From: Bacillota bacterium
Lineage (GTDB): Bacteria; Bacillota; Clostridia; Christensenellales; SZUA-584
Length of the DNA stretch: 64,000 nt
Assembly (NCBI GenBank): GCA_023461435.1
Contig: JAEYLC010000010.1
Location: 62,001 to 126,000, forward strand
Direction of reading: 5' to 3'
Position numbers and translations under genes: made by a program. The notes beneath the pieces are model-generated. The model searched no databases, was not told the DNA's origin, and saw nothing but the letters and a program-made list of their open reading frames with translations. The first letter of the stretch is position 1; every line of letters starts with the position of its first letter. This document shows, piece by piece, positions 9,401-17,642 of the stretch.

Positions 9401-12400
9401 TGGCCGCCCGACAACTATCAGCAGAGCCCGTATAAAGGCATTGCCAAGCGGACGTCGCCCACCAATGTGGCGTACGGCATGGGCGCCGCGATATGCGCTT
9501 ATTATATGGGGTTTATCACGCCGACAGACATGGTGAAAAGGCTCGATAAAATCATAACGGGGCTCGAAAAGGCTGAAAAATGGCAGGGGCATCTGTTTAA
9601 CTGGTACGACATCATCACGCTGGAACCGCTTGAGCCGCGTTATGTGTCGTCGGTGGACAGCGGCAACCTGATCTGTTATCTGATCGTGGCGGACGAGGCG
9701 CTCGGGGACTTGCTGTCCGCGCCGTTTGCGGCTTATATACAGCAAGGGCTCACGGCGGTTTCGCGCGAATCCGGCCGCGAGCTGCCGTTCAACATCGGCA
9801 GCGATATATTCAGCGCGCTCGGCGCTCTTGCCATGATCGGCGATGATGACGGTACGATATCAGCGATGAAAAAGCAGATTCTCAGCATGTTTTCGCGCTT
9901 TGCGTCGTGGGCGGAGGTGCTCGACAGCTTTCCGGGCCAGAAGGTCCACGAATATATTGAGCAGACGCGCGTGATGCGCGACAAGCTGCGCCGCGTTTCC
10001 GTGACCGGCTATGCCGAAGCGTTTCATTCGGTGCTGGAGCCGCTGTCCGCCATGCTGCAAAGAGCAAAATTAAAGGATGATAAAACCGTGCTTGACTGGG
10101 TGACGCGGATGGAGACGGCGCTTGGCGAGAGCTATGTGGCGTGCCGTCGCCTCGCCCAGCGGATCGGACGCCTGCGCCGGCGTATCCGGGCGTTCATTGA
10201 AGCGACGGATTTTTCGCATCTTTACGACGCGGAAAAAGGGCTTTTCTCGATCGGCTATGATATACGAAGCGGGGTTTTGAGCGACTCGTATTACGACCTG
10301 CTCGCGTCTGAAGCGCGCCAGGCGAGCTTCATCGCGATCGCGAAGGGAGACGTGCCCGAAAAGCACTGGTTCCGCCTGTCGCGCCCGCTCACCATCGCGG
10401 GGGAAAGCCGTGTGCTGCTTTCGTGGAGCGGAACGATGTTCGAGTATTTGATGCCGCTCATCATCATGAAAAACTACGACAACACATTGCTTGGAGAAAC
10501 ATACAAGTCGGTGGTGGACATGCAGCAGGATTACGGTGAACAGAGGCATGCGCCGTGGGGCGTATCCGAATCGGGCTACTATGCGTTTGATATCCACATG
10601 AACTATCAGTACAAGGCGTTCGGCATTCCGGGCCTTGGCCTTAAATCCGGCCTCGTGCGTGAATCGGTCGTGACGCCGTATGCCACGGCGCTCGCGCTCA
10701 ACGTGAACCCGCGCGCGGCGCTTTCCAACATGGCGCGCTTGCAGAAAACAGGCGCATACGGGCATTTCGGCTTTTTCGAAGCGATCGACTACACGACGTC
10801 GCGGCTGCACAGGGGCAAGAAGAAAGCCGTGATCAAAAGCTATATGGCGCACCATCAGGGCATGATACTCTCGTCCATCGTCAATTGCCTGCAGGATATG
10901 CGCATGCAGTCGCTGTTTCACAGCGCGACGTGTGTGAAAGCGACGGAGATGCTGCTTAAAGAGAAGGTGCCGCCCCGCAGCGTGACGCTGAGCCTGGGGG
11001 AGAAGCCCGACGAAACGCAGGGATACGCGGAAGAAATTCATGCGGTGCGTGCCTACAAATCGCTGTCTCAGTATCCCGAAGCGCATTTCTTATCCAACGG
11101 CAGCTATACCGTGATGCTCACGCAGTACGGCACGGGTTATTCGATGTGCCGCGGGCGCATGGTGGCCCGCTGGGAGAGCGACGTGCTGCGCCGCGCCCCG
11201 GGCATTCATGTCTACATCAAAAACACGGACACCGGCGCGGTATGGTCGGCGGCGTTTTTGCCCACCTGCCTGCAGGCCGATGCGGAGCAGGTGCAGTTTG
11301 AGCCGCACAAAGCCTCTTTTTACCGGCAGGTGAGCGGCATCGAATCGACGCTGGAGGTCTGCGTATCACCCGAATGCGATGTGGAACTCCGAAACCTCGA
11401 GATCAGAAACAGCACGAAAAACGCCGTGAACCTTTCGGTGCTCTGCGTTTACGCGCCCGCACTTTCCCCCGTCAAGGATTTCGAGGCGCATCCGGCGTTT
11501 GCGGAGCTGTTCATCGAAACGATAGAAGACCATGAGAATCGCACACTGTACGCGCACCGGCGCGGCAAGCCGATATACAGCGCGATGAAAGCCTGCTTCG
11601 CGGGGGACATCTCGTTTGCGACCGACAGAACGTGCATATTCGGGCGTCGCAACGTGTTCGGCGTGCCGGCGTGCCTTTCGGGGCAGTCCTGCGAGCACGA
11701 CATCACGCGCGCAGTGGGCATCAGCGCGGCCAAAGAAGTGCCCGCGGGCGAATCGGTCAGCCTGACGTTCGCCGTCGCGATGGCGGAGAGCCGGCGCGCC
11801 TTGGCGGAATGCCTCAAAGACATAACGGGCGAGGAGGATGTGAAGCGCGTGTTTCACCTCGCCTGGACGCACGCGCAGGTGGAGATGCGCTTCTTAAAGC
11901 TCAAGAATATGCAGGTGAATCTATTCCAGCAGCTCGCGTCTCGCACGGTGATCCATGTGCCGTCCGTGTGCGCGATAGACGAACAGGCAGGCGGGCTGCC
12001 CTCGCTCTGGAAATACGGCATATCCGGCGATCTGCCGATCATCTGTCTGTTTGTCAGCAGCTTTGACTATATCGATACCGTCAAAACGGTGGGCAAGGCG
12101 ATGGAGTACATGAGCTTAAAACAGATTCCCGCGGAGCTTGTGATGCTCTACAGCCATACGGGCGCATACCTTGACCCGCTGCGTGACAAAGTCAAGGAGA
12201 TCGAGATTTCGGCGGCGGGGCGGCCGTTTAACCGCATTTTCGCGCTCAACACGCAGGAGATGGACAAAGCCGATATGGCGGCGATCGCCACGGCGGCGTG
12301 CCTCGTGCTCTACGACAATATGCCGCTCTCACAGCAGCTTAAGGTGTCGGCTTTAACGCGACCGTACTGGGTGTTTGAGAAGCCCGTGGAGGAACGCGCG

Positions 12401-14770
12401 GCGAGCCGGCCTGTGAAGCTCATTAAAGCGTTCGACAACGGAACGGGCGGCTTCATTCGCAGCGGCACGGAGTACTGCATCGATGTGCACGGCTCCCAAC
12501 CGCTGCCGTGGAGCAACCTGCTCGCGGGGCGCACGCTCGGCAGCCTGATCAGCGCGGGCGGCGGCGGCTACACCTGGGCCGGAAACGCGCGCATGCTGCG
12601 GCTCACGCCTTTCCGCAACGACGCGCTCACGGATGTGCCGGGGGAGGGCGTGATCGTGCGCAATGACCGCACGGGCAAAGCCTTCAGTGTCGCGCCGGAC
12701 ATGTATGCCGAAGGCCGATACCGCGTGGTACATGGCTTCGGATACACGGTTTTCGAGCGTTACGGCGGCATCGAAACGCGCATGACGTATTTCGTGGATG
12801 AGGATATGCCGGTCAAGGCGGGGCTCTTGAGCCTCACCAACACGACGAAGCATGAGCAAACGCTTTCGGTTTACTTCTATGCCGAGCCGGTGCTTGCCGC
12901 GACGGAATGCGGCGGCATCCGCGCGCGCCATAAGCAAAGCCGCCTTGAAGCGTCGTCGCCGTTTGCCTCGGCGGACAAGGCGATGTTCATCGCGATGCCC
13001 GGTGAGGATGTGAAGTTCACGGCGTCGGCGCAGGAATTTTTCGGCGTACCGGGCTATAACGTCTGGCCCGAAACGCTCAAAGCCAAGGAACTGTCCGACA
13101 GCGAAGGCTGCGGCGCGTCGCTGCTCGCGCTGCAGGCAACGGTCACGCTGAAGCCCGGCGAGAGCCGCACGCTGCCCGTGCTGATGGGCTGGGGCGGCGA
13201 GGCCGATATCGCGCAGGCGCTGGACGCATACGGCACCGCGCAAAAAGCACTGCGCTGTCTCGACGCGACGAAAAGGCACTGGAACAGCCTCGTGAACGGC
13301 ATCAAGGTGAAAACGTCGAACAAATCGTTCGATACGCTCGTGAACGGATGGCTGCTTTATCAAACGTACACCTCACGGCTGTGGGGACGCACGGGCTATT
13401 ACCAGTCGGGCGGAGCCTTCGGCTTCCGCGACCAGCTGCAGGATGTGCTTGCGATACTGTATACCGATCCGTCTTTGGCGCGCGCCCATATCATCAAATG
13501 CGCGCAGCGCCAGTTCACCGAGGGCGACGTGCTGCACTGGTGGCACGAACCGAGCAGCGGCGTGCGCACGTACATCAGCGACGACAAGCTGTTCCTGCCG
13601 TATGTCGCGTGCGAGTACGAGCGCATCACGGGGGATATGAGCGTTTTTGACGAGGTGCTCCCGTATCTTGAAGGCAAACCGATCCCTGAAGGACGTCACG
13701 ATCTCTATGAGGCGTTTGAGACGGGCGAAACGAGCGAGAGCCTGTTTGGGCACTGCGCCCGCGCGATCGATTCGGCGCTGCGTCTCGGCGAACACGGCCT
13801 GCCGCTGATGGGCACGGGGGACTGGAACGACGGCATGGACAAGGTGGGCATCGGCGGCAAGGGAGAAAGCGTCTGGCTCGGGTTCTTCCTCATCGAGGTG
13901 CTGCGGCAGTTCTGCGAGCTTGCGCAGCGGCGCGGCGAAACCGACACCGCGGAGCGCTATGAGCGGATACGGCAGGAGCTGATGGCGAATATCGAGCGGC
14001 ACGCGTGGGACGGCGAATGGTATATGCGCGCGTTCTTCGACGACGGGACGCCGCTCGGCAGCAGCGCGTCGCCCGAATGCCGCATCGATATCATCTCGCA
14101 GGCATGGGCGGTGCTTGCGGGCGCAGTGCGCGCGCGGCGCGCGTTTGCCGCCGCCTCGGAGCAACTGGTGCTGCGCGAGGAAGGCATCATCCGGCTGCTG
14201 TCTCCCGCGTTTGACAAATGGGACAAGGACCCCGGCTACATCAAGCAGTATCTGCCCGGCGTGCGCGAAAACGGCGGCCAGTATACGCATGCGGCGGTCT
14301 GGTTCGTGATCGCGGCGGCGAAGCTGCGGCAAAAGGACGAAGCGATGGCGCTGTTTCAGCTGCTGAACCCGATCAACCACACGCGCACGCCCTCCGCCGT
14401 TGCCAAATACAAGGGGGAACCGTATGTGATGGCGGCGGATGTGTATGATACGGGCGGTTACCGCGGGCGTGCGGGCTGGACGTGGTACACGGGCAGCGCG
14501 GGCTGGATGTATCAGGCGGCTGTCGTCCATCTGCTCGGGCTGCGCATCGAGCGCGGCGCGCTCACTATATATCCGTGCGTGCCCGACGACTTCGGCAGCT
14601 ACACGATCGAGTACGCAAGAGGCGGCGCGCAATATGTGATTGCCGTGGATGTGACCCCGGGCTATCAGGGCAGCGCGTGGCTGTCGATGGACGGCGGCCC
14701 CGCCGTAAAAAGCCTGCCGCTTGACGCGCCGGGCGGTGTTCACCGAATTGACGCTTGTTGGCGGCCCTGA
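6446..14770 (+). CDS. Cyclic beta-1,2-glucan synthase-like giant glycosyltransferase/GH94 protein
   Basis: A very large protein of about 2774 residues with the full architecture of NdvB/ChvB/Cgs proteins. An N-terminal helical region is followed by membrane segments near residues 370-440. Then comes a GT84-type glycosyltransferase domain with the DxD-like motif LDCDTE near 587, and further membrane segments near 778-820 and 900-950. Next is a glucoamylase-like domain beginning near WRFFERFSEEDEYYWPPDN. The C-terminal GH94 phosphorylase-type domain includes GGAFGFRDQLQD and the catalytic MGTGDWNDGMDKVG near 2460. Known relatives make cyclic glucan from UDP-glucose at the inner membrane and trim chain length with the GH94 part. 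The ATG at 6446 follows GGAGGG closely; the frame is open upstream to a TTG at 6371. It is a single gene, with no transporter beside it. Confidence 0.9.
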   Translation: MQGKYGNHILDDFTLSRQELLKVAADLSLKDKVYTKKIDDSLLNLSEERRQIESAYLAARQRKYKGYELPPLSEWFYDNRFLFMEQIKQIETQKRVFRLPHLRSGRFAHLPRCLALAVLLLGHSALSVSVGSIQEFLEVYQKESELDSGELWAFVDMLKVTLLRAVAVLARDSVKTIAMWNRAEKFCEHVEKDMMADQTSLSAYKSVLSNQDFLEHAMVMLRDSPHAASVMARINTRLALHGLKAERLIKKAHTTQANSILGISNAIASLRLLAKVNFEPVFEGISAVHKYLSEDPDYLRMDFHSRDWYRKAISSVAAALKTPEPAVARAAAELAAEAGVHVGEFIVGSRNRELYARFGRIPFQVRLKSFFKRHMLLFYAGGAAVSTLISAALLTLPLFFRFAPVYGIVGVIISLIPIYTVAITVSNRLFTLVNKPAFIPKIEFKDGIPDDCATMVVIPALVTGEDDGRELLSKMEVYWAANQQKNLYFTLLSDFKEDKNEIAAQDETVIESMERMVGRLNAQYGRTLFFFAQRKRTLIKESGRYGGYERKRGALLDFCTMLNGDASAFAHVTKGLPENIKYVITLDCDTELGRDAAVKMVGAMEHPLNRPVMDDKTGIVKAGYGVMQPRIGIDVVSAAQTRFSLVFSGKGGLDTYASAASDVYQDGFGTGIYTGKGIFNRYVYMRVLSGRFPDNSILSHDLLEGSHLRCALLSDVVLMDGCPTRYTAWASRQHRWVRGDWQLLPWLRRTVPTKTGKTANPLSGLSRYQIFDNMRRSLSVPLSFVIILLSQTAFYNNAFFWFISGILPLFIDGIIDFLTRMVMLLRNARHGSTFKDVWYETKTMFEQAFYKFAFLPYETYLMLDAVIRSLIRLVTRRKLLEWVTAAEGDKKAKMGVAYYWRSMAAAPLLAAALFALSIVVTRRFSLIAFLVFSVWFFAPSVALAISRPRTTKIYALDVKQKAYLEDVALKTWRFFERFSEEDEYYWPPDNYQQSPYKGIAKRTSPTNVAYGMGAAICAYYMGFITPTDMVKRLDKIITGLEKAEKWQGHLFNWYDIITLEPLEPRYVSSVDSGNLICYLIVADEALGDLLSAPFAAYIQQGLTAVSRESGRELPFNIGSDIFSALGALAMIGDDDGTISAMKKQILSMFSRFASWAEVLDSFPGQKVHEYIEQTRVMRDKLRRVSVTGYAEAFHSVLEPLSAMLQRAKLKDDKTVLDWVTRMETALGESYVACRRLAQRIGRLRRRIRAFIEATDFSHLYDAEKGLFSIGYDIRSGVLSDSYYDLLASEARQASFIAIAKGDVPEKHWFRLSRPLTIAGESRVLLSWSGTMFEYLMPLIIMKNYDNTLLGETYKSVVDMQQDYGEQRHAPWGVSESGYYAFDIHMNYQYKAFGIPGLGLKSGLVRESVVTPYATALALNVNPRAALSNMARLQKTGAYGHFGFFEAIDYTTSRLHRGKKKAVIKSYMAHHQGMILSSIVNCLQDMRMQSLFHSATCVKATEMLLKEKVPPRSVTLSLGEKPDETQGYAEEIHAVRAYKSLSQYPEAHFLSNGSYTVMLTQYGTGYSMCRGRMVARWESDVLRRAPGIHVYIKNTDTGAVWSAAFLPTCLQADAEQVQFEPHKASFYRQVSGIESTLEVCVSPECDVELRNLEIRNSTKNAVNLSVLCVYAPALSPVKDFEAHPAFAELFIETIEDHENRTLYAHRRGKPIYSAMKACFAGDISFATDRTCIFGRRNVFGVPACLSGQSCEHDITRAVGISAAKEVPAGESVSLTFAVAMAESRRALAECLKDITGEEDVKRVFHLAWTHAQVEMRFLKLKNMQVNLFQQLASRTVIHVPSVCAIDEQAGGLPSLWKYGISGDLPIICLFVSSFDYIDTVKTVGKAMEYMSLKQIPAELVMLYSHTGAYLDPLRDKVKEIEISAAGRPFNRIFALNTQEMDKADMAAIATAACLVLYDNMPLSQQLKVSALTRPYWVFEKPVEERAASRPVKLIKAFDNGTGGFIRSGTEYCIDVHGSQPLPWSNLLAGRTLGSLISAGGGGYTWAGNARMLRLTPFRNDALTDVPGEGVIVRNDRTGKAFSVAPDMYAEGRYRVVHGFGYTVFERYGGIETRMTYFVDEDMPVKAGLLSLTNTTKHEQTLSVYFYAEPVLAATECGGIRARHKQSRLEASSPFASADKAMFIAMPGEDVKFTASAQEFFGVPGYNVWPETLKAKELSDSEGCGASLLALQATVTLKPGESRTLPVLMGWGGEADIAQALDAYGTAQKALRCLDATKRHWNSLVNGIKVKTSNKSFDTLVNGWLLYQTYTSRLWGRTGYYQSGGAFGFRDQLQDVLAILYTDPSLARAHIIKCAQRQFTEGDVLHWWHEPSSGVRTYISDDKLFLPYVACEYERITGDMSVFDEVLPYLEGKPIPEGRHDLYEAFETGETSESLFGHCARAIDSALRLGEHGLPLMGTGDWNDGMDKVGIGGKGESVWLGFFLIEVLRQFCELAQRRGETDTAERYERIRQELMANIERHAWDGEWYMRAFFDDGTPLGSSASPECRIDIISQAWAVLAGAVRARRAFAAASEQLVLREEGIIRLLSPAFDKWDKDPGYIKQYLPGVRENGGQYTHAAVWFVIAAAKLRQKDEAMALFQLLNPINHTRTPSAVAKYKGEPYVMAADVYDTGGYRGRAGWTWYTGSAGWMYQAAVVHLLGLRIERGALTIYPCVPDDFGSYTIEYARGGAQYVIAVDVTPGYQGSAWLSMDGGPAVKSLPLDAPGGVHRIDACWRP

Positions 14771-14776
14771 TATGAT
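14748..14776 (+). promoter_or_regulatory. Promoter for ygiQ inside the glucan synthase gene
   Basis: TTGACG (14748-14753), a 17-base spacer and TATGAT (14771-14776). The predicted transcription start, near 14783, lies only about 8 bases before the ygiQ ATG. Confidence 0.55.
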
Positions 14777-14790
14777 GATATACTTTCCGT

Positions 14791-16935
14791 ATGAATAACG
14801 AATTTTTGCCGATGTCCTTAAGTGAGACAGACGGACAGCCTTTGGATTTTATCGTGGTGACGCCGGACGCGTATGTGGACCATCCGTCGTTCGCGGCCGC
14901 CATCATCGGGCGCTATGTGCAAAGCCTCGGTTTTCAGGTGGGCATCATCGCCCAGCCGGACTGGCGCAGCGACGCCGATTTTATGAAGCTCGGCACGCCG
15001 CGCTTCGCGTTTTTATTGAGTGGCGGCAATATGGACGGCATTGTCAACATGTACACGGCGGCCAAACGGCTGCGCGGAGAAGACGCGTATTCGCCGGGCG
15101 GCAAGACGGGGCTGCGCCCGCCGCGCCCGTCCATCGCGTACACCGCGAGGCTCAAGCAGTCCCACAAGGACACGCCCGTCATCATCGGCGGCGTGGAAGC
15201 CACGCAAAGGCGTTTCGCGCATTACGACTATTACGAGGACAAGGTGCGCCGCTCGTATCTTGTCGATTCCAAGGCGGACATGCTCGTCTACGGCATGGGG
15301 GAGCGCCCGCTCAAGGATATCTGCACGCGGCTCGCGGGCGGAGAACGCATCACGGAGCTGACGGGCATACGCGGCACATGCGTGCTGCGCAGCTCCATGC
15401 AGGGTATCGGCGAGCATATCACGTTGCCGCCCTTTGAGCGCGTCGAGGCGGACAAGAAAGCGTTTGCTGACGCGTTCAAGCTGATTTATAAAAACAGTGT
15501 GCCGCAGAGCAAAACGCTCGTGCAGGCGCATGGCGACAGGTACGTGATTCAGTTCCCACCCTCGCTGCCGCTATCGACGCCCGAGATGGACGCGATATAC
15601 GGGCTGCCGTTTCAAAAGCTTGCGCACCCGTCGTACGCTGAGCCGGTCCCCGCGCTTGCCGAGGTGCAGTTCGGCATCACCGCGCTGCGCGGCTGCCCCG
15701 GCATGTGCGCGTTCTGCTCGATATCCGCGCATCAGGGCAAAACCATACAGAAACGCTCCAAAAAATCCATCGTGGAAGAAACGAAACGCATCGCGCAGAT
15801 GCGCGAATTTAAGGGCAACATATCGGATGTGGGCGGCCCCACGGCGAACTTTTACGACGCGATCTGCACCGCGAAAAACTCGCAGAGCTGCACGCGCACC
15901 TGCCTGTCGCCCAATGTGTGCCCGAACTTAAAGGTGAGCCACAAGGGCATCACCGAGGTGCTCGAGGCGGTGGAAAGCGTGCCCGGCGTCAAGCGCGTGT
16001 TCATCCGCAGCGGCCTGCGCTATGATTACATCATGGCGGACAGGGACAACCGCTTCTTCGAACGTCTCGTGAAGAAGCATGTGAGCGGCCAGCTCAAGGT
16101 GGCGCCGGAGCATGTTTGCCCCGATGTGCTGGCGCTGATGAACAAGCCGCATTACGGCACGTATGAGCGCTTTGCCAAACGCTTTGAAGGCGTCACCAAG
16201 CGCGCGGGCAAGCCGCAGTATCTGCTGCCGTATTATATTTCCTCGCATCCGGGCAGCACGCTTGCCGACGCGATCGAGCTCGCGGTGACGCTTAAAAAGC
16301 AGGGGTTCGTGCCGGATCAGGTGCAGGATTTTTACCCGACGCCCGGAACGCTCTCCACCTGCATGTATTATACGGGGCTCAATCCGCTGACCGGCAAAGA
16401 GGTGTATGTGGCGACCACACCGAAAGAAAAAGCGATGCAGCGCGCGCTGCTCGCGTTCCATAACAAGAAAAATTGGCCGCTCATCCGCGAAGCGCTCATT
16501 GAAGCGGGGCGCGAAGACCTGATCGAATTCGGCAAGGACGGCCTTGTGCCGCCTGAGGCGCCAAGGCAGAGAGGAAGCAAAGCGCGGCCGCGCAGGCAGA
16601 CGGATACGGACAGACCGCACAGACCGGCGGAGGCGGGCAAGCCGAAAAAGCAAGCGGATTCGGATAAACAGAAGAGGTATGCTGATACGAGCAAGCCAAA
16701 AAGGCGGACAGAGACTGATGGGCCGAGAAGGCAATCAGATACGGGCAGGCCGATTAAACAGTCGGAAGCGGGCAGGCCGGGAAAACGGTCCGACTGGACA
16801 ACAAAGCCAACTGAAGCGGGTAAGCCGATAAGAAGGCCGGATGCTCTAACGCCGAAAAAGCAGTCGGATACTGTCCGGCCGAAGAGGCCAAGTGATGCGG
16901 GCAGGCCGAAAGGACAGAACAAAGGAAGAAAATGA
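14791..16935 (+). CDS. ygiQ: YgiQ/UPF0313 family radical SAM protein with basic repetitive tail
   Basis: A 714-residue radical SAM protein of the YgiQ family, whose substrate is unknown. The family N-terminus FLPMS, the motif DAYVDHPSFAAAIIGR, the radical SAM cysteine cluster GCPGMCAFCS near residue 305 and the sequence DVGGPTANFYD are all present. Residues after about 590 form a roughly 120-residue tail made of loosely repeated decapeptides of the type SDTGRPKRQ, rich in Lys, Arg, Pro and Gly. The start at 14791 keeps the conserved FLPMS motif. There is no ribosome site and the promoter lies only 14 bases upstream, so the mRNA may be almost leaderless. Two terminator hairpins follow. Confidence 0.93.
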   Translation: MNNEFLPMSLSETDGQPLDFIVVTPDAYVDHPSFAAAIIGRYVQSLGFQVGIIAQPDWRSDADFMKLGTPRFAFLLSGGNMDGIVNMYTAAKRLRGEDAYSPGGKTGLRPPRPSIAYTARLKQSHKDTPVIIGGVEATQRRFAHYDYYEDKVRRSYLVDSKADMLVYGMGERPLKDICTRLAGGERITELTGIRGTCVLRSSMQGIGEHITLPPFERVEADKKAFADAFKLIYKNSVPQSKTLVQAHGDRYVIQFPPSLPLSTPEMDAIYGLPFQKLAHPSYAEPVPALAEVQFGITALRGCPGMCAFCSISAHQGKTIQKRSKKSIVEETKRIAQMREFKGNISDVGGPTANFYDAICTAKNSQSCTRTCLSPNVCPNLKVSHKGITEVLEAVESVPGVKRVFIRSGLRYDYIMADRDNRFFERLVKKHVSGQLKVAPEHVCPDVLALMNKPHYGTYERFAKRFEGVTKRAGKPQYLLPYYISSHPGSTLADAIELAVTLKKQGFVPDQVQDFYPTPGTLSTCMYYTGLNPLTGKEVYVATTPKEKAMQRALLAFHNKKNWPLIREALIEAGREDLIEFGKDGLVPPEAPRQRGSKARPRRQTDTDRPHRPAEAGKPKKQADSDKQKRYADTSKPKRRTETDGPRRQSDTGRPIKQSEAGRPGKRSDWTTKPTEAGKPIRRPDALTPKKQSDTVRPKRPSDAGRPKGQNKGRK

Positions 16936-17055
16936 AAAGACGGCGGCATTGGGCTGCTGTCAGCTTGTTAATGCCCCGCTCAGATTACTATTCCAAAGGT
17001 ATGAACTGGGAGGTGGCATGAAGTGCCCCGAGGGAGTGACCGCGCTCAAAGCCAT

Positions 17056-17119
17056 TTTCTCTCCCCCAGTCACCTGCCGGTGACAGCCCCCTCGTCAGAG
17101 GGGGCCACGAAAAGTGGCC
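17056..17119 (-). repeat. Dispersed repeat family C, copy 1
   Basis: About 60 bases containing CTCCCCCAGTCACC, GGTGACAGCCCCCTC and GAGGGGGCCA. It is the reverse complement of the sequence at 58664-58717. It can form two successive GC-rich hairpins. It falls between the ygiQ stop and that gene's terminators. Confidence 0.75.
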
Positions 17120-17123
17120 TTTT
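17103..17123 (+). terminator. Terminator-like hairpin after ygiQ
   Basis: GGCCAC (17103-17108) pairs with GTGGCC (17114-17119) and is followed by TTTT. It uses the end of the repeat C copy as part of the stem. Confidence 0.5.
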
Positions 17124-17133
17124 AACGCTCTGG

Positions 17134-17160
17134 ACAGCGGCATTTGCGCCGCTGTTTTTA
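17134..17160 (+). terminator. Rho-independent terminator downstream of ygiQ
   Basis: ACAGCGGC (17134-17141) pairs perfectly with GCCGCTGT (17148-17155) around a 6-base loop and runs into a T tract. This is the stronger of the two hairpins and probably ends the ygiQ transcript ahead of the convergent operon. Confidence 0.8.
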
Positions 17161-17194
17161 TCATAAAAGCGAGTATTTAAACATTCAAATCCAT

Positions 17195-17602
17195 TCAAGA
17201 CACAGGTATCGGTTTCTTTGTTGTCACGCCCAAGCGCTCGGGGAGTTCAAAATTCTTTTTGTGCGAGAAATTGAGCAGCCTGACGTTTCCGATATTGTCC
17301 ACAGCGTATTCAGCTTCATCATACCCGACGGGATCATGCGGCCCCAAATAAGGTTCTATGCCGATCTTGACTGTGTATCCATGGTCATTCTTCTTCAAAC
17401 TGATTATTTGACTCACATAATAGGTGACGCTCGGGTTATCGGATAAGTATTCGGAATAAAAGTCATCGGATGCTTTCTGAAGCTCGGGCGTCAATAAGGT
17501 CAATATAAATTCCCGCTGCCGACTCAGCTGACTGAAAAAAGCCATGCAGGTCACAGCGCATAAAGCGATAGTAACAATAATAATCATATATTTTTTTTGC
17601 AT
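17195..17602 (-). CDS. Small membrane-anchored protein, DUF3888-like; start region probably frameshifted
   Basis: About 135 residues in the open frame: a hydrophobic anchor (MIIIVTIALCAVTCMAFF) followed by a secreted domain with YYVSQIISLKK, IGIEPYLGPHDPVG and VRLLNFSHKKNFELP. The PHxPVG and final FxH motifs recall DUF3888 proteins, but this is only a resemblance. The ATG at 17602 has no ribosome site. A much better start, an ATG at 17633 right behind GGGAGG and the stop codon of the upstream gene, is out of frame by one base. The two frames meet at a run of eight A (17591-17598 on this strand). Removing one A would join them and give a basic N-terminus before the anchor. It is the last gene of the PadR operon. 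Confidence 0.65.
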   Translation of the reverse strand: MQKKYMIIIVTIALCAVTCMAFFSQLSRQREFILTLLTPELQKASDDFYSEYLSDNPSVTYYVSQIISLKKNDHGYTVKIGIEPYLGPHDPVGYDEAEYAVDNIGNVRLLNFSHKKNFELPERLGVTTKKPIPVS

Positions 17603-17642
17603 GATTATTTGTATGAACCGGCTTATGCTTCATATACCTCCC

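Noticed and set aside
13373..14743. Long minus-strand reading frame of 456 codons
   Set aside because: It lies wholly antisense to the GH94 part of the glucan synthase, is Arg/His-rich with no fold-like pattern, and has no ribosome site; a shadow of GC-rich third positions.
16600..16920. Possible tandem DNA repeat or CRISPR-like array in the ygiQ tail
   Set aside because: Units vary in sequence and length and encode a continuous Lys/Arg/Pro-rich tail; no constant repeat with unique spacers.
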